A DNA stretch of 14,342 bases, from the NCBI GenBank assembly GCA_002473385.1, contig DKTR01000049.1, positions 10,492-24,833 of the forward strand. The letters are read 5' to 3'. The stretch's first letter is position 1; each line of letters starts with the position of its first letter. The notes beneath the pieces are model-generated. The model was not told the origin of the DNA. It saw only the letters and a program-made list of their open reading frames with translations, and did not search any database. Made by a program: the position numbers and the translations under genes. Source of the stretch: Lachnospiraceae bacterium UBA7225. GTDB lineage: Bacteria; Bacillota; Clostridia; Lachnospirales; Lachnospiraceae. Below are positions 7,058 through 13,789 of this stretch, piece by piece.

Positions 7058-7871
7058 TCTGAAAGCAGACAGTCTGCAGGATATCTCTGTGCTGCAGAGG
7101 GAATTTCTGGAGGAGCGCAGCAGACACCGGGTATTTGTCAAGGTGATGAGGATCGCTCTTCTGATTGCTTTCCTGGGATTGTGGGAGGCAGCAACGGCTT
7201 ATGGCTGGATCGACGGATTTATTTTCAGCAGTCCTGGAAGAATTGTGCGCACATTTGTCAGTATGGTGAAGGACGGCAGTATATTTGAGCATGTCGGGGC
7301 AACGCTGATCGAGACCGTGGCAAGCTTTGTGCTTGTTGTCATCGTTGGGCTTTTTTGTGCGATCCTGCTCTGGTGCAGCGATAAATTATCCGAGATACTG
7401 GAGCCATATCTGGTGGTGCTGAACAGCCTTCCCAAATCAGCACTGGCGCCGCTTCTGATCGTCTGGCTGGGGGCAAACCGCACCACGATTATCGTCGCAG
7501 GCATGTCGGTGGCAATTTTCGGCACTATTTTAAATCTCTACACTGGTTTCCGCGAAGTAAGCCAGGACAAAATGAAGCTCATATATACTCTGGGCGGGAA
7601 GCGCCGCCATGTTCTGACAAAGGTGGTATTGCCGAGCACTGTCCCTGCAACCATCAGTATCATGAAGGTAAACATTGGACTTTGCCTGGTTGGCGTCGTC
7701 ATCGGGGAATTCATCGGCGCAAGGTGCGGTCTTGGTTATCTGATCATTTACGGCAGCCAGGTATTTAAACTCGACTGGGTTCTGATGAGCATTGTGATAC
7801 TCTGTATTATTGCTATGGCGCTGTATGCGCTTATCAGCGCGGCAGAGAAGTGGTATCTGAAACGGATCTGA
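7044..7871 (+). CDS. ABC importer permease, NitT/TauT (SsuC/TauC) family
   Basis: A 275-residue membrane protein of the binding-protein-dependent transport permease family. A basic cytoplasmic N-terminus (about 30 residues) is followed by roughly six membrane segments (about 33-53, 88-110, 120-141, 146-166, 208-226 and 246-268). The cytoplasmic coupling loop, equivalent to the EAA loop, lies at about 171-200 and includes YTLGGKRRHVLTKVVLPST. The start at ATG 7044 has AAGGAG at 7028-7033 and overlaps the ATPase gene by 14 bases, so the two are translationally coupled. It would homodimerise with two copies of the ATPase. The substrate-binding lipoprotein normally encoded in such operons is absent here; the next genes are an unrelated cassette. 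Confidence 0.92.
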   Translation: MRRNNLKADSLQDISVLQREFLEERSRHRVFVKVMRIALLIAFLGLWEAATAYGWIDGFIFSSPGRIVRTFVSMVKDGSIFEHVGATLIETVASFVLVVIVGLFCAILLWCSDKLSEILEPYLVVLNSLPKSALAPLLIVWLGANRTTIIVAGMSVAIFGTILNLYTGFREVSQDKMKLIYTLGGKRRHVLTKVVLPSTVPATISIMKVNIGLCLVGVVIGEFIGARCGLGYLIIYGSQVFKLDWVLMSIVILCIIAMALYALISAAEKWYLKRI

Positions 7872-7878
7872 AAAAAGA

Positions 7879-7924
7879 GGTATATCAGATGTGCGGCTGC
7901 TGTGGACAGCGCATCTGATATGCC
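7879..7924. repeat. 16-bp inverted repeat after the permease gene
   Basis: Arms 7879-7894 and 7909-7924 pair over 16 bp (14 Watson-Crick, two G-U on the + transcript) with a 14-base loop, starting eight bases after the permease stop. On the + strand it is followed by a purine-rich stretch rather than T residues. On the - strand the stem is followed by CTC and six T residues, the arrangement expected of a terminator for leftward transcription. It may be a 3'-end stabilising stem or a block against antisense reading. The remaining sequence up to 7980 shows nothing recognisable. Confidence 0.6.
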
Positions 7925-7980
7925 GGAAGGAATGCAGGCAGAAGAGCAGCAGGTCCATATAACAGGGATGATGTTGTAAC

Positions 7981-8009
7981 TTGTAAACGGCTCTTTTATG
8001 TGATATTCT
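7981..8009 (+). promoter_or_regulatory. Extended -10 promoter of the DUF3791/DUF3990 cassette
   Basis: TTGTAA (7981-7986) is followed after 17 bases by TATTCT (8004-8009), preceded by TG at 8001-8002 in the extended -10 position. Transcription would begin about 30 bases before the first cassette gene, which has AAGGGGG as ribosome binding site. Confidence 0.6.
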
Positions 8010-8027
8010 ATACTTAGATAAGCCGTT
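7986..8027. repeat. Inverted repeat flanking the cassette -10 region, possible operator
   Basis: AACGGCT (7986-7992) and AGCCGTT (8021-8027) are perfect 7-base inverted copies bracketing the -10 box and probable start site. The left copy overlaps the end of the -35 hexamer. The placement would suit autoregulation by a cassette protein, but arms this short can arise by chance. Confidence 0.35.
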
Positions 8028-8045
8028 CGGAAAGGGGGATGCAGA

Positions 8046-8279
8046 ATGAATGAAAAATTACAGATTATATTTATGCAGACTAGACTAATCCGGCTTGCGG
8101 CAGAAGAATGGGATATTTCTATACAGAGAGCGAATGAGCTTTTTGCTAAATATGATATTCTGAATTATGTTGAGGATTGTTTTGAAATTTTCCATATGGA
8201 AGGTGATATTGCGGTGTTTGATGATATTCAGACATTTCTAAAAAACAGGGGGATTGATATTCGTGCTGAAGTTGCATAA
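8046..8279 (+). CDS. DUF3791 domain protein, first gene of cassette (possible antitoxin/partner)
   Basis: A 77-residue acidic protein whose pattern (ANELFAKYDILNYVEDCFEIFHMEG, with IQTFLKNRG near the end, about residues 29-70) matches the DUF3791 family as I know it: a short helical protein found next to DUF3990 genes in Firmicutes. The start at ATG 8046 has AAGGGGG about eight bases upstream and a recognisable promoter. Its 3' end overlaps the next gene by 17 bases if that gene starts at GTG 8263. The function is not established; the small size, acidity, leading position and coupling to a putative ADP-ribosyltransferase suggest an antitoxin or accessory subunit. No DNA-binding motif is evident. 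The sequence is more A+T-rich than flanking genes. Confidence 0.8.
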   Translation: MNEKLQIIFMQTRLIRLAAEEWDISIQRANELFAKYDILNYVEDCFEIFHMEGDIAVFDDIQTFLKNRGIDIRAEVA

Positions 8280-8829
8280 TGGTATGATACTTTATCATGG
8301 AAGCTACTGCGAAGTGTCTGCTCCCCAACTTGACAGATGTGCTGCATATAAGGATTTTGGAAAAGGATTTTATTTGACATCTGCGAAAGAGCAGGCAGAG
8401 AATTTTGTCCGTATTTCATTGAAGAAGGCAAAAATCAACCAGCTTGTGCCAAAAAGCCAGAATTATGGGTTAGTATCTGCGTTTGAGTATCATCCGGATA
8501 CTGCAATCATGGAGCATTTATTTCAGCAGGCAGATGCTGACTGGCTGCACTACGTGGTAGGACACAGAAAACGCAATACTTTTCAAGATGTTGTTATGAA
8601 TATGAGAAAATATGATGTAATAGGTGGAAAAATTGCTGACGATGCGACAAACTTTACAATTATTATCTATTTGGCGGGAGCATATGGGCCCCTTGGCAGT
8701 GAAGAAGCAGATGCGTTATGTATTAGCAGATTAATACCGGAAAGATTAAATGATCAATATTGTTTCAGAACAAATGCAGCTCTGCAGTGTCTGACATTTG
8801 TGGAAAGCGAGCAGGTATGTATAGATTGA
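8263..8829 (+). CDS. DUF3990 protein, ADP-ribosyltransferase-like (possible toxin)
   Basis: A 188-residue soluble protein with DUF3990 hallmarks: YHGS near the N-terminus (H12), DFGKGFYLT (31-39, Y37), ADWLHYVVGHR (91-101), YDVIGGKIADD (117-127) and NDQYCF (163-168). Family knowledge: DUF3990 is related to the ADP-ribosyltransferase fold, where an H-Y-[E/D/Q] triad binds NAD. H12, Y37 and D164/Q165 are the candidate triad here, by inference. Start choice: GTG 8263 has AGGGGG ten bases upstream; TTG 8254 is too close to that site, and ATG 8284 gives MILYHGS, a common family start, but has a poor ribosome binding site. The stop overlaps the next ATG (TGATG, 8827-8831). No signal peptide is present, so it probably acts inside the cell. 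The target is unknown. Confidence 0.82.
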   Translation: MLKLHNGMILYHGSYCEVSAPQLDRCAAYKDFGKGFYLTSAKEQAENFVRISLKKAKINQLVPKSQNYGLVSAFEYHPDTAIMEHLFQQADADWLHYVVGHRKRNTFQDVVMNMRKYDVIGGKIADDATNFTIIIYLAGAYGPLGSEEADALCISRLIPERLNDQYCFRTNAALQCLTFVESEQVCID

Positions 8830-9053
8830 TGGAACTCACGCCCGATCAGAAGAAATATGCTGTTGACGTAACGGTTGCTCTTGTTGTGGAAGAACTGGCG
8901 GAGCAATTTCATGAAGAGCCGACAAAGATGTTAAAAAAATTTGTGGCATCCAGAACAGGGGCATTGCTCTATGATGAAGATGCAAAGCTGTGGTGGGATG
9001 GTCCGTCAGCTATTGCTGAAATGTATAAACACGAATTAAACGAAAAAGGTTAA
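8829..9053 (+). CDS. Small hypothetical protein, third gene of the DUF3990 cassette
   Basis: A 74-residue acidic, probably helical protein that I do not recognise. It begins MELTPDQKKY and contains a distinctive SRTGALLYDEDAKLWWDGPS stretch (about 43-62). The start chosen is ATG 8829, which shares one base with the DUF3990 stop (TGATG) and so suggests reinitiation; an in-frame ATG at 8817, with GGAAAG at 8802-8807, would add four residues. Its position directly behind the ADP-ribosyltransferase-like gene, its size and its acidity are those of an immunity or antitoxin protein, but nothing in the sequence proves this. It may also be a second DUF3791-like or substrate-adapter subunit. Confidence 0.65.
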   Translation: MELTPDQKKYAVDVTVALVVEELAEQFHEEPTKMLKKFVASRTGALLYDEDAKLWWDGPSAIAEMYKHELNEKG

Positions 9054-9100
9054 CGCTGGAGCTTACTGCGTGTGTGGCATATCTGTAAAGGGAGGACACT

Positions 9101-9610
9101 ATGAGACGACTGGAGACAGAACGGTTTTCGGAACATTATATGGTGCGTGAAATAGTGGAAGCGGATATCTGTGAAGTTTTTGCGTTTTGCCGGACGAATC
9201 CGTTTTTTTATGAGACGGTGGGCGGACGGAGTGTGACACAGGAGGACATCCGGCGGGACATGCGGCTCCTGCCGCAGGGAAAGGAAAAAGATGATAAATA
9301 TTATACCGGTTTTTATGAAAACGGGCATCTGACGGCTGTGCTTGACCTGATTGATGGATATCCGGATGAAGAAACTGCGTTTATCGGCTTTTTCATGGTT
9401 GACGGAACACAGGCAGGACAGGGCACTGGGACCCGCATAATCAGTGAACTGTGCGATTATCTGAAGAAAATGGGCTTTTTAAGGGTTCGTCTGGCATATG
9501 CAAGGGATAATCCGCAGGCAAAGCATTTCTGGATAAAAAATTCCTTTGACGCGATAGAAGAAATAAGCCATATTTATGGAGAGATGGTTGTTGCAGAGCG
9601 CAGTCTGTAA
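9101..9610 (+). CDS. GNAT family N-acetyltransferase
   Basis: A 169-residue protein with a GNAT fold. The acetyl-CoA pyrophosphate-binding motif (Q/R-x-x-G-x-G/A) is QAGQGTG at 104-110, followed by a helix, then the strand and helix FLRVRLAYARDNPQAKHFWIKN (split at about 126-147) typical of motif B. The N-terminal part (ADICEVFAFCRTNPFFYE) resembles RimJ/RimL-like and other small-molecule acetyltransferases. The start at ATG 9101 has AAGGGAGG six bases upstream. It is 47 bases from the preceding cassette gene, with no clear promoter in the gap, so cotranscription is possible. Substrate (protein N-terminus, amino acid, aminoglycoside-type molecule) unknown. Confidence 0.88.
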   Translation: MRRLETERFSEHYMVREIVEADICEVFAFCRTNPFFYETVGGRSVTQEDIRRDMRLLPQGKEKDDKYYTGFYENGHLTAVLDLIDGYPDEETAFIGFFMVDGTQAGQGTGTRIISELCDYLKKMGFLRVRLAYARDNPQAKHFWIKNSFDAIEEISHIYGEMVVAERSL

Positions 9611-9613
9611 ATG

Positions 9614-9629
9614 ACGGACGAATGTCCGT
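9614..9629 (+). other. Small hairpin after the acetyltransferase gene
   Basis: ACGGAC (9614-9619) and GTCCGT (9624-9629) pair around GAAT immediately after the stop codon. With no T-tract following, it is a weak or non-functional terminator at best. A second weak pair, CTGCAT (9637-9642) with ATGCAG (9655-9660), follows. The rest of the 81-base gap carries only the GGAG site for the next gene. Confidence 0.3.
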
Positions 9630-9691
9630 TGAACATCTGCATGGCGGATCGGTGATGCAGCGAATAAAATATTGGGAAACGGAGAAGAAAA

Positions 9692-10078
9692 ATGAAATCG
9701 GTCGTATTATGCTACAATCTGGATGGAACGGAAAAAGGCAGAAAACTGTCTGGTATTTTCCGGCTGCTCGGCTGTGAAATGCGTCATGTGCAGGTGCAGG
9801 AGTTTTTAAAGCCTGTTGGTGCTCTGGCAGGGATTTTTGCGGAAGATGCTGCGAAACAGCCATATCTGGGAAACGGATTTGCGGAGGAGATGCTGATTCT
9901 TCATATGGCAGGAGAGGAAATTCTGGATATTGCCCTGCAGATGATGCGCAGGGAGCAGGCAGCGGTGGCGCTGAAGGCAGTGCTTACCCCGCATAATATG
10001 CGGTGGAGCTCTCTGGCGCTTTATGAAGAGATTAAGAAGGAGCATGAAATGATGGCAAAAAAGAGACCGGGAATCTAA
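9692..10078 (+). CDS. DUF3783 domain protein
   Basis: A 128-residue soluble protein. The C-terminal half carries the DUF3783 signature: EEMLILHMAGEEILDIAL (about 65-82), then ALKAVLTPHNMRWSSLALYEEIKKEHE (about 93-119). The N-terminal half (MKSVVLCYNLDGTEKGRKL) looks like a small alpha/beta unit. Proteins of this family are widespread in Clostridia, of similar length, and have no established function. The start at ATG 9692 has GGAG at 9681-9684, seven bases upstream. The last codons and stop lie inside the left arm of a strong terminator shared with the convergent ABC exporter operon. Confidence 0.82.
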   Translation: MKSVVLCYNLDGTEKGRKLSGIFRLLGCEMRHVQVQEFLKPVGALAGIFAEDAAKQPYLGNGFAEEMLILHMAGEEILDIALQMMRREQAAVALKAVLTPHNMRWSSLALYEEIKKEHEMMAKKRPGI

Positions 10079-10095
10079 AGCAGATTCCCGGTCTC
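10063..10095. terminator. Bidirectional intrinsic terminator between convergent operons
   Basis: Arms 10063-10076 and 10082-10095 are perfect 14-bp inverted copies with a five-base loop. Leftward (- strand), the stem is followed by six T residues, a classic terminator for the ABC exporter operon. Rightward (+ strand), it is followed by ACTTTTGCC, a weaker tract. The left arm overlaps the last codons and the TAA of the DUF3783 gene. Confidence 0.9.
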
Positions 10096-10134
10096 ACTTT
10101 TGCCTGTATAGTTTTTTACAAACCTGCCGCGCTT

Positions 10135-12063
10135 TTATTCCAGTTCAAATGCGCCGGTGTACAGCTGATAGTATTTTCCGTGCTGTGCAATCAGCTCGTC
10201 GTGCGTGCCGCGCTCGATGATGCGTCCCTGTTCGAGCACCATGATGGCATCTGCGTTGCGGACAGTGGAGAGACGGTGTGCGATCACGAATACTGTGCGC
10301 CCTTTCATCAGCGCATCCATACCCTTCTGCACAATTGATTCCGTGCGGGTATCGATGCTGGAGGTTGCCTCATCCAGGATCATAACCGGCGGATCGGAGA
10401 TGGCGGCGCGGGCGATGGAGAGGAGCTGACGCTGTCCCTGGGAAAGCTCGGAGCCGTTGCCGGAAATCACGGTATTGTAGCCCTGTGGCAGCATCTCGAT
10501 GAAGTCATGTGCATTGGCAATCTTTGCCGCCGCGTAAACCTCTTCATCCGTGGCATCCAGCTTGCCATAGCGGATGTTCTCCATTATAGTGCCGGAAAAC
10601 AGGTTTGTGTCCTGCAGGACCATGCCGAGGGAGCGGCGCAGATCCGGTTTTTTAATCTTGTTAATATTGATATCGTCGTAGCGGATCTTACCGTCGGCGA
10701 GATCATAAAAGCGGTTGATCAGATTGGTAATCGTTGTCTTTCCGGCTCCGGTGGCGCCGACAAAGGCAATTTTCTGACCAGGCTTTGCGTAAAGTGAGAT
10801 ATTGTGCAGCACAATTTTATCCGGGCTGTAACCGAAATCTACATCGTAGAAGCGGACATCGCCCTCCATCTTTTTATAGGTGAGCGTACCGTCGCCGTGG
10901 CGGTGCTTCCAGGCCCACATGCCGGTGCGCTCCGGGCATTCCGTCAGCTCACCGTTTTCGTACTTTGCGCGCACCAGCGTCACGTAGCCCTCATCCTCCT
11001 CCGGTTTTTCATCCATCAGATCAAAAATACGTCCGGCACCTGCAAGCGCCATCACGATAGAGTTAAACTGCTGCGAAATCTGTCCGATCGGGTTGGTGAA
11101 GGATTTGGAAAGCTGCAGAAAGCTTGCAATCATGCCGACCGTAATGCCGCCGATGCTGTTCAGGGCAAGCACGCCGCCGACGATGGCGATTACTACATAC
11201 TGCAGGTTTCCGAGGTTGCCCATTACCGGCATCAGAATATTAGCAAAGCGGTTGGCATTGGTGGCGTTGCTGCAAAGCTCTTCGTTTAGCTTATCAAAAG
11301 CATTTTTTGACCGGTCCTCGTAATTGAATACCTTTACGACCTTCTGTCCGTTGATCATTTCTTCAATATAGCCGTTTGTTTCACCGAGTGAAGCCTGCTG
11401 CTTAATAAAATAGCGTCCGCTGTTTCCGGCGATTTTTCCAGTGACACGCAGCATAAAAAACACGGAAATGGCAACCACGAGCGAAAGATGCAGGCTGGTT
11501 GTCAGCATGGCGATAATAACTGATACAATGGTGATAGCGGAGGAAAGCATCTGTGTAAGGCTTTGCGAAAGCATCTGGCGCAGGGTGTCCGTATCATTTG
11601 TGTAGCGGCTCATAAGGTCGCCGAAAGCATGGGTGTCAAAGTACTGGATAGGCAGTGTCTGCATATGGGCAAACATTTCGTCACGGATGCGTTTCTGCAC
11701 GCCTTGTGCGATCGTTACCATCGTTCTGGAATAAATCAGCGTTGCCAGCACGCCGGCGAGATAAATCGCTGCCATTTTTAAAAGTGTCTGCAGCAGCGGA
11801 CCAAAGTCTGGACTTGCCGATGCAAGCAGCGGCGCGATATAATCATCAATCAGTGTCTGCAGAAACAGGGAAGCGATTACGCCGGTGACGGAGCTGATCA
11901 GAATGCAGACAACCACCAGAATCATCTGGAATTTATAATCCCTGCCGATGTAGCCGAGCAGGCGTTTCAGCGGAATTATAGGATTTTGTTTCTTCATCAT
12001 TTCTCTGCGCGCTTCCTTTGTCATGCCGCGCGCCATAGCTTTATGGTCATTCGGTCTGCTCAT
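10135..12063 (-). CDS. ABC exporter half-transporter, catalytic subunit of a heterodimer
   Basis: A 642-residue fused membrane-ATPase protein. The N-terminal membrane domain (about 40-340) has six segments. A roughly 40-residue linker with WAWKHRHGDGT (384-394) precedes the nucleotide-binding domain (about 400-640). The latter has Walker A GATGAGKTT (436-444), Q484, signature LSQGQ (540-544), Walker B MILDEATS with catalytic E565, and H-loop H596. Thus its own Walker site is intact but its signature deviates from LSGGQ. The start at ATG 12063 overlaps the partner gene by 17 bases, with a GGGGG ribosome binding site upstream. The family (BmrCD/LmrCD/YheHI-like) exports drugs or lipids across the plasma membrane. 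MarR control is inferred from the operon. Confidence 0.94.
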   Translation of the reverse strand: MSRPNDHKAMARGMTKEARREMMKKQNPIIPLKRLLGYIGRDYKFQMILVVVCILISSVTGVIASLFLQTLIDDYIAPLLASASPDFGPLLQTLLKMAAIYLAGVLATLIYSRTMVTIAQGVQKRIRDEMFAHMQTLPIQYFDTHAFGDLMSRYTNDTDTLRQMLSQSLTQMLSSAITIVSVIIAMLTTSLHLSLVVAISVFFMLRVTGKIAGNSGRYFIKQQASLGETNGYIEEMINGQKVVKVFNYEDRSKNAFDKLNEELCSNATNANRFANILMPVMGNLGNLQYVVIAIVGGVLALNSIGGITVGMIASFLQLSKSFTNPIGQISQQFNSIVMALAGAGRIFDLMDEKPEEDEGYVTLVRAKYENGELTECPERTGMWAWKHRHGDGTLTYKKMEGDVRFYDVDFGYSPDKIVLHNISLYAKPGQKIAFVGATGAGKTTITNLINRFYDLADGKIRYDDININKIKKPDLRRSLGMVLQDTNLFSGTIMENIRYGKLDATDEEVYAAAKIANAHDFIEMLPQGYNTVISGNGSELSQGQRQLLSIARAAISDPPVMILDEATSSIDTRTESIVQKGMDALMKGRTVFVIAHRLSTVRNADAIMVLEQGRIIERGTHDELIAQHGKYYQLYTGAFELE

Positions 12064-13789
12064 CGTCCGATTCCCCCTTTACCTGAGAATAATAAACCTC
12101 CTGATAAATATGATTGGAGGCGAGCAGCTCTTCGTGTGTTCCGATGGCCGAGATCCGTCCGTTGTCCATGACAACGATCTTGTCGGCGTTCTGGACAGAA
12201 GAAATACGCTGTGCAATGATCAGCTTGGTTGTATCCGGAATTTCCTTCTGGAATGCCTTCTGGATCAGGGCATCGGTGCGGGTATCCACCGCCGAGGTGC
12301 TGTCATCCAGAATAAGGATTTTCGGCTTTTTCAGAAGCGCGCGTGCGATACAGAGACGCTGCTTCTGTCCGCCGGATACGTTGGAGCCGTCCTGTTCGAT
12401 ATGTGTGTCGTAGCCGTCCGGGAAGGTGCGGATAAAATCGTCCGCCTGGGCGAGCTGGCAGGCATGGATCATTTCCTCATCCGTCGCATTTTTATTGCCC
12501 CAGCGCAGATTGTCCTTAATGCTGCCGGAGAAAAGTACGTTCTTCTGTAATACCATGGAAACGGCATCGCGGAGAACCTCCAGATCATATTTGCGGACAT
12601 CGGTGCCGCCCACCGTCAGTGTGCCTTCTGTGATATCGTACAGACGCGGTATCAGCTGTACCAGCGAACTCTTTGCGCTTCCGGTGCCGCCGATGATGCC
12701 GACAGTTTCACCGGATTTAATTTCCAGATTAATATCCTTCAGGCTCAGACGGTTTTTGTCTTTTGAGTAACTGAAAGAAACGTGTGAGAAGCAGATATTG
12801 CCGTTCTTTACCTCAGTCACCGGCTGCCTTTCATTTTTGATATCCGGCTGTTCCTCCAGAACCTCATTGATACGCTCCACAGAAGCTTTTGACATTGTCA
12901 CCATCACGAAAATCATCGAGAGCATCATCAGGCTCATCAGAATCTGCATGGTGTAGGTAAACATAGAGGTAAGCCCGCCGGTCGTCATAGCATTTGAGAC
13001 GATCATGTGGGCGCCGAACCAGGAAATCAGCAGCATACAGGCATACACGCATGCCTGCATGGCAGGACTGTTGAAGGCGAGGATTTTTTCTGCTTTATTA
13101 AAATCCCTGAAAATTGTGCCGGAGATCCCGTTAAACTTTTCTTTCTCATAGTCTTCGCGTACGAAGGATTTTACGACGCGGATACCATGGACATTTTCCT
13201 GGACAACATTGTTCAGCTTGTCGTAGGTCTTAAACACACGCATAAATACCGGATGCACAGTATGGGTAATAAAACCGAGCACACAGCCGAGCACCGGGAT
13301 GATCGCCAGATAGATCAGTGCGAGGCGCGGATTGATTTTACACGCCATGATAAATGCTGAGATCAGCATGATCGGGGCGCGTACCGCCACACGGATAATC
13401 ATCTGGTAGGCGTTCTGGACGTTAGAGACGTCGGTCGTCAGCCTTGTCACCAGGCTGGATGTGGAAAAATGATCGATATTTGTGAAGGAAAAATCCTGCA
13501 CCTTATAAAACATAGACCGGCGCAGATTTTTTGCAAAGCCGGCGCTGGCTACTGCGGCAAAATGCCCGGAGAGTGCACCGCACGCCAGGGATGCCATGGC
13601 GGCAGCTACTAAAATGACACCGTATAAAAGAATCTGATTCATGTTTCCGCTGGTAATTCCCTTGTCAATCAGACTTGCCATCAGCAGCGGAATCAGAACT
13701 TCAAGGATTACCTCCAGAGTAACGCAGATCGGTGCCAGGACAGAGGGCTTTTTGTATTCTCCGATACAGCGGAGTAAATTTTTCAGCAT
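12047..13789 (-). CDS. ABC exporter half-transporter, degenerate-site subunit of a heterodimer
   Basis: A 580-residue half-transporter with membrane domain (about 15-310) and nucleotide-binding domain (about 330-570). Its ATP site departs from consensus in three places: Walker A reads GGTGSAKS (367-374) with alanine in place of the last glycine, the catalytic glutamate after Walker B is aspartate (D496 in ILILDDSTS), and the H-loop histidine is glutamine (Q527 in IIAQRIS). The signature VSGGQ (471-475) is close to normal and would complete the partner's active site. This is the standard asymmetry of heterodimeric exporters. The start at ATG 13789 has AGGAGG ten bases upstream and overlaps the marR end by seven bases; the end overlaps the partner gene by 17. 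Confidence 0.94.
   Translation of the reverse strand: MLKNLLRCIGEYKKPSVLAPICVTLEVILEVLIPLLMASLIDKGITSGNMNQILLYGVILVAAAMASLACGALSGHFAAVASAGFAKNLRRSMFYKVQDFSFTNIDHFSTSSLVTRLTTDVSNVQNAYQMIIRVAVRAPIMLISAFIMACKINPRLALIYLAIIPVLGCVLGFITHTVHPVFMRVFKTYDKLNNVVQENVHGIRVVKSFVREDYEKEKFNGISGTIFRDFNKAEKILAFNSPAMQACVYACMLLISWFGAHMIVSNAMTTGGLTSMFTYTMQILMSLMMLSMIFVMVTMSKASVERINEVLEEQPDIKNERQPVTEVKNGNICFSHVSFSYSKDKNRLSLKDINLEIKSGETVGIIGGTGSAKSSLVQLIPRLYDITEGTLTVGGTDVRKYDLEVLRDAVSMVLQKNVLFSGSIKDNLRWGNKNATDEEMIHACQLAQADDFIRTFPDGYDTHIEQDGSNVSGGQKQRLCIARALLKKPKILILDDSTSAVDTRTDALIQKAFQKEIPDTTKLIIAQRISSVQNADKIVVMDNGRISAIGTHEELLASNHIYQEVYYSQVKGESDDEQTE

Noticed and set aside
7917..9083. Inverted 8-mers GATATGCC (7917-7924) and GGCATATC (9076-9083) at both ends of the cassette, considered as element termini
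   Set aside because: Only eight bases match, one copy is already part of the 7879-7924 hairpin, no target duplication is visible and no transposase or integrase is present.
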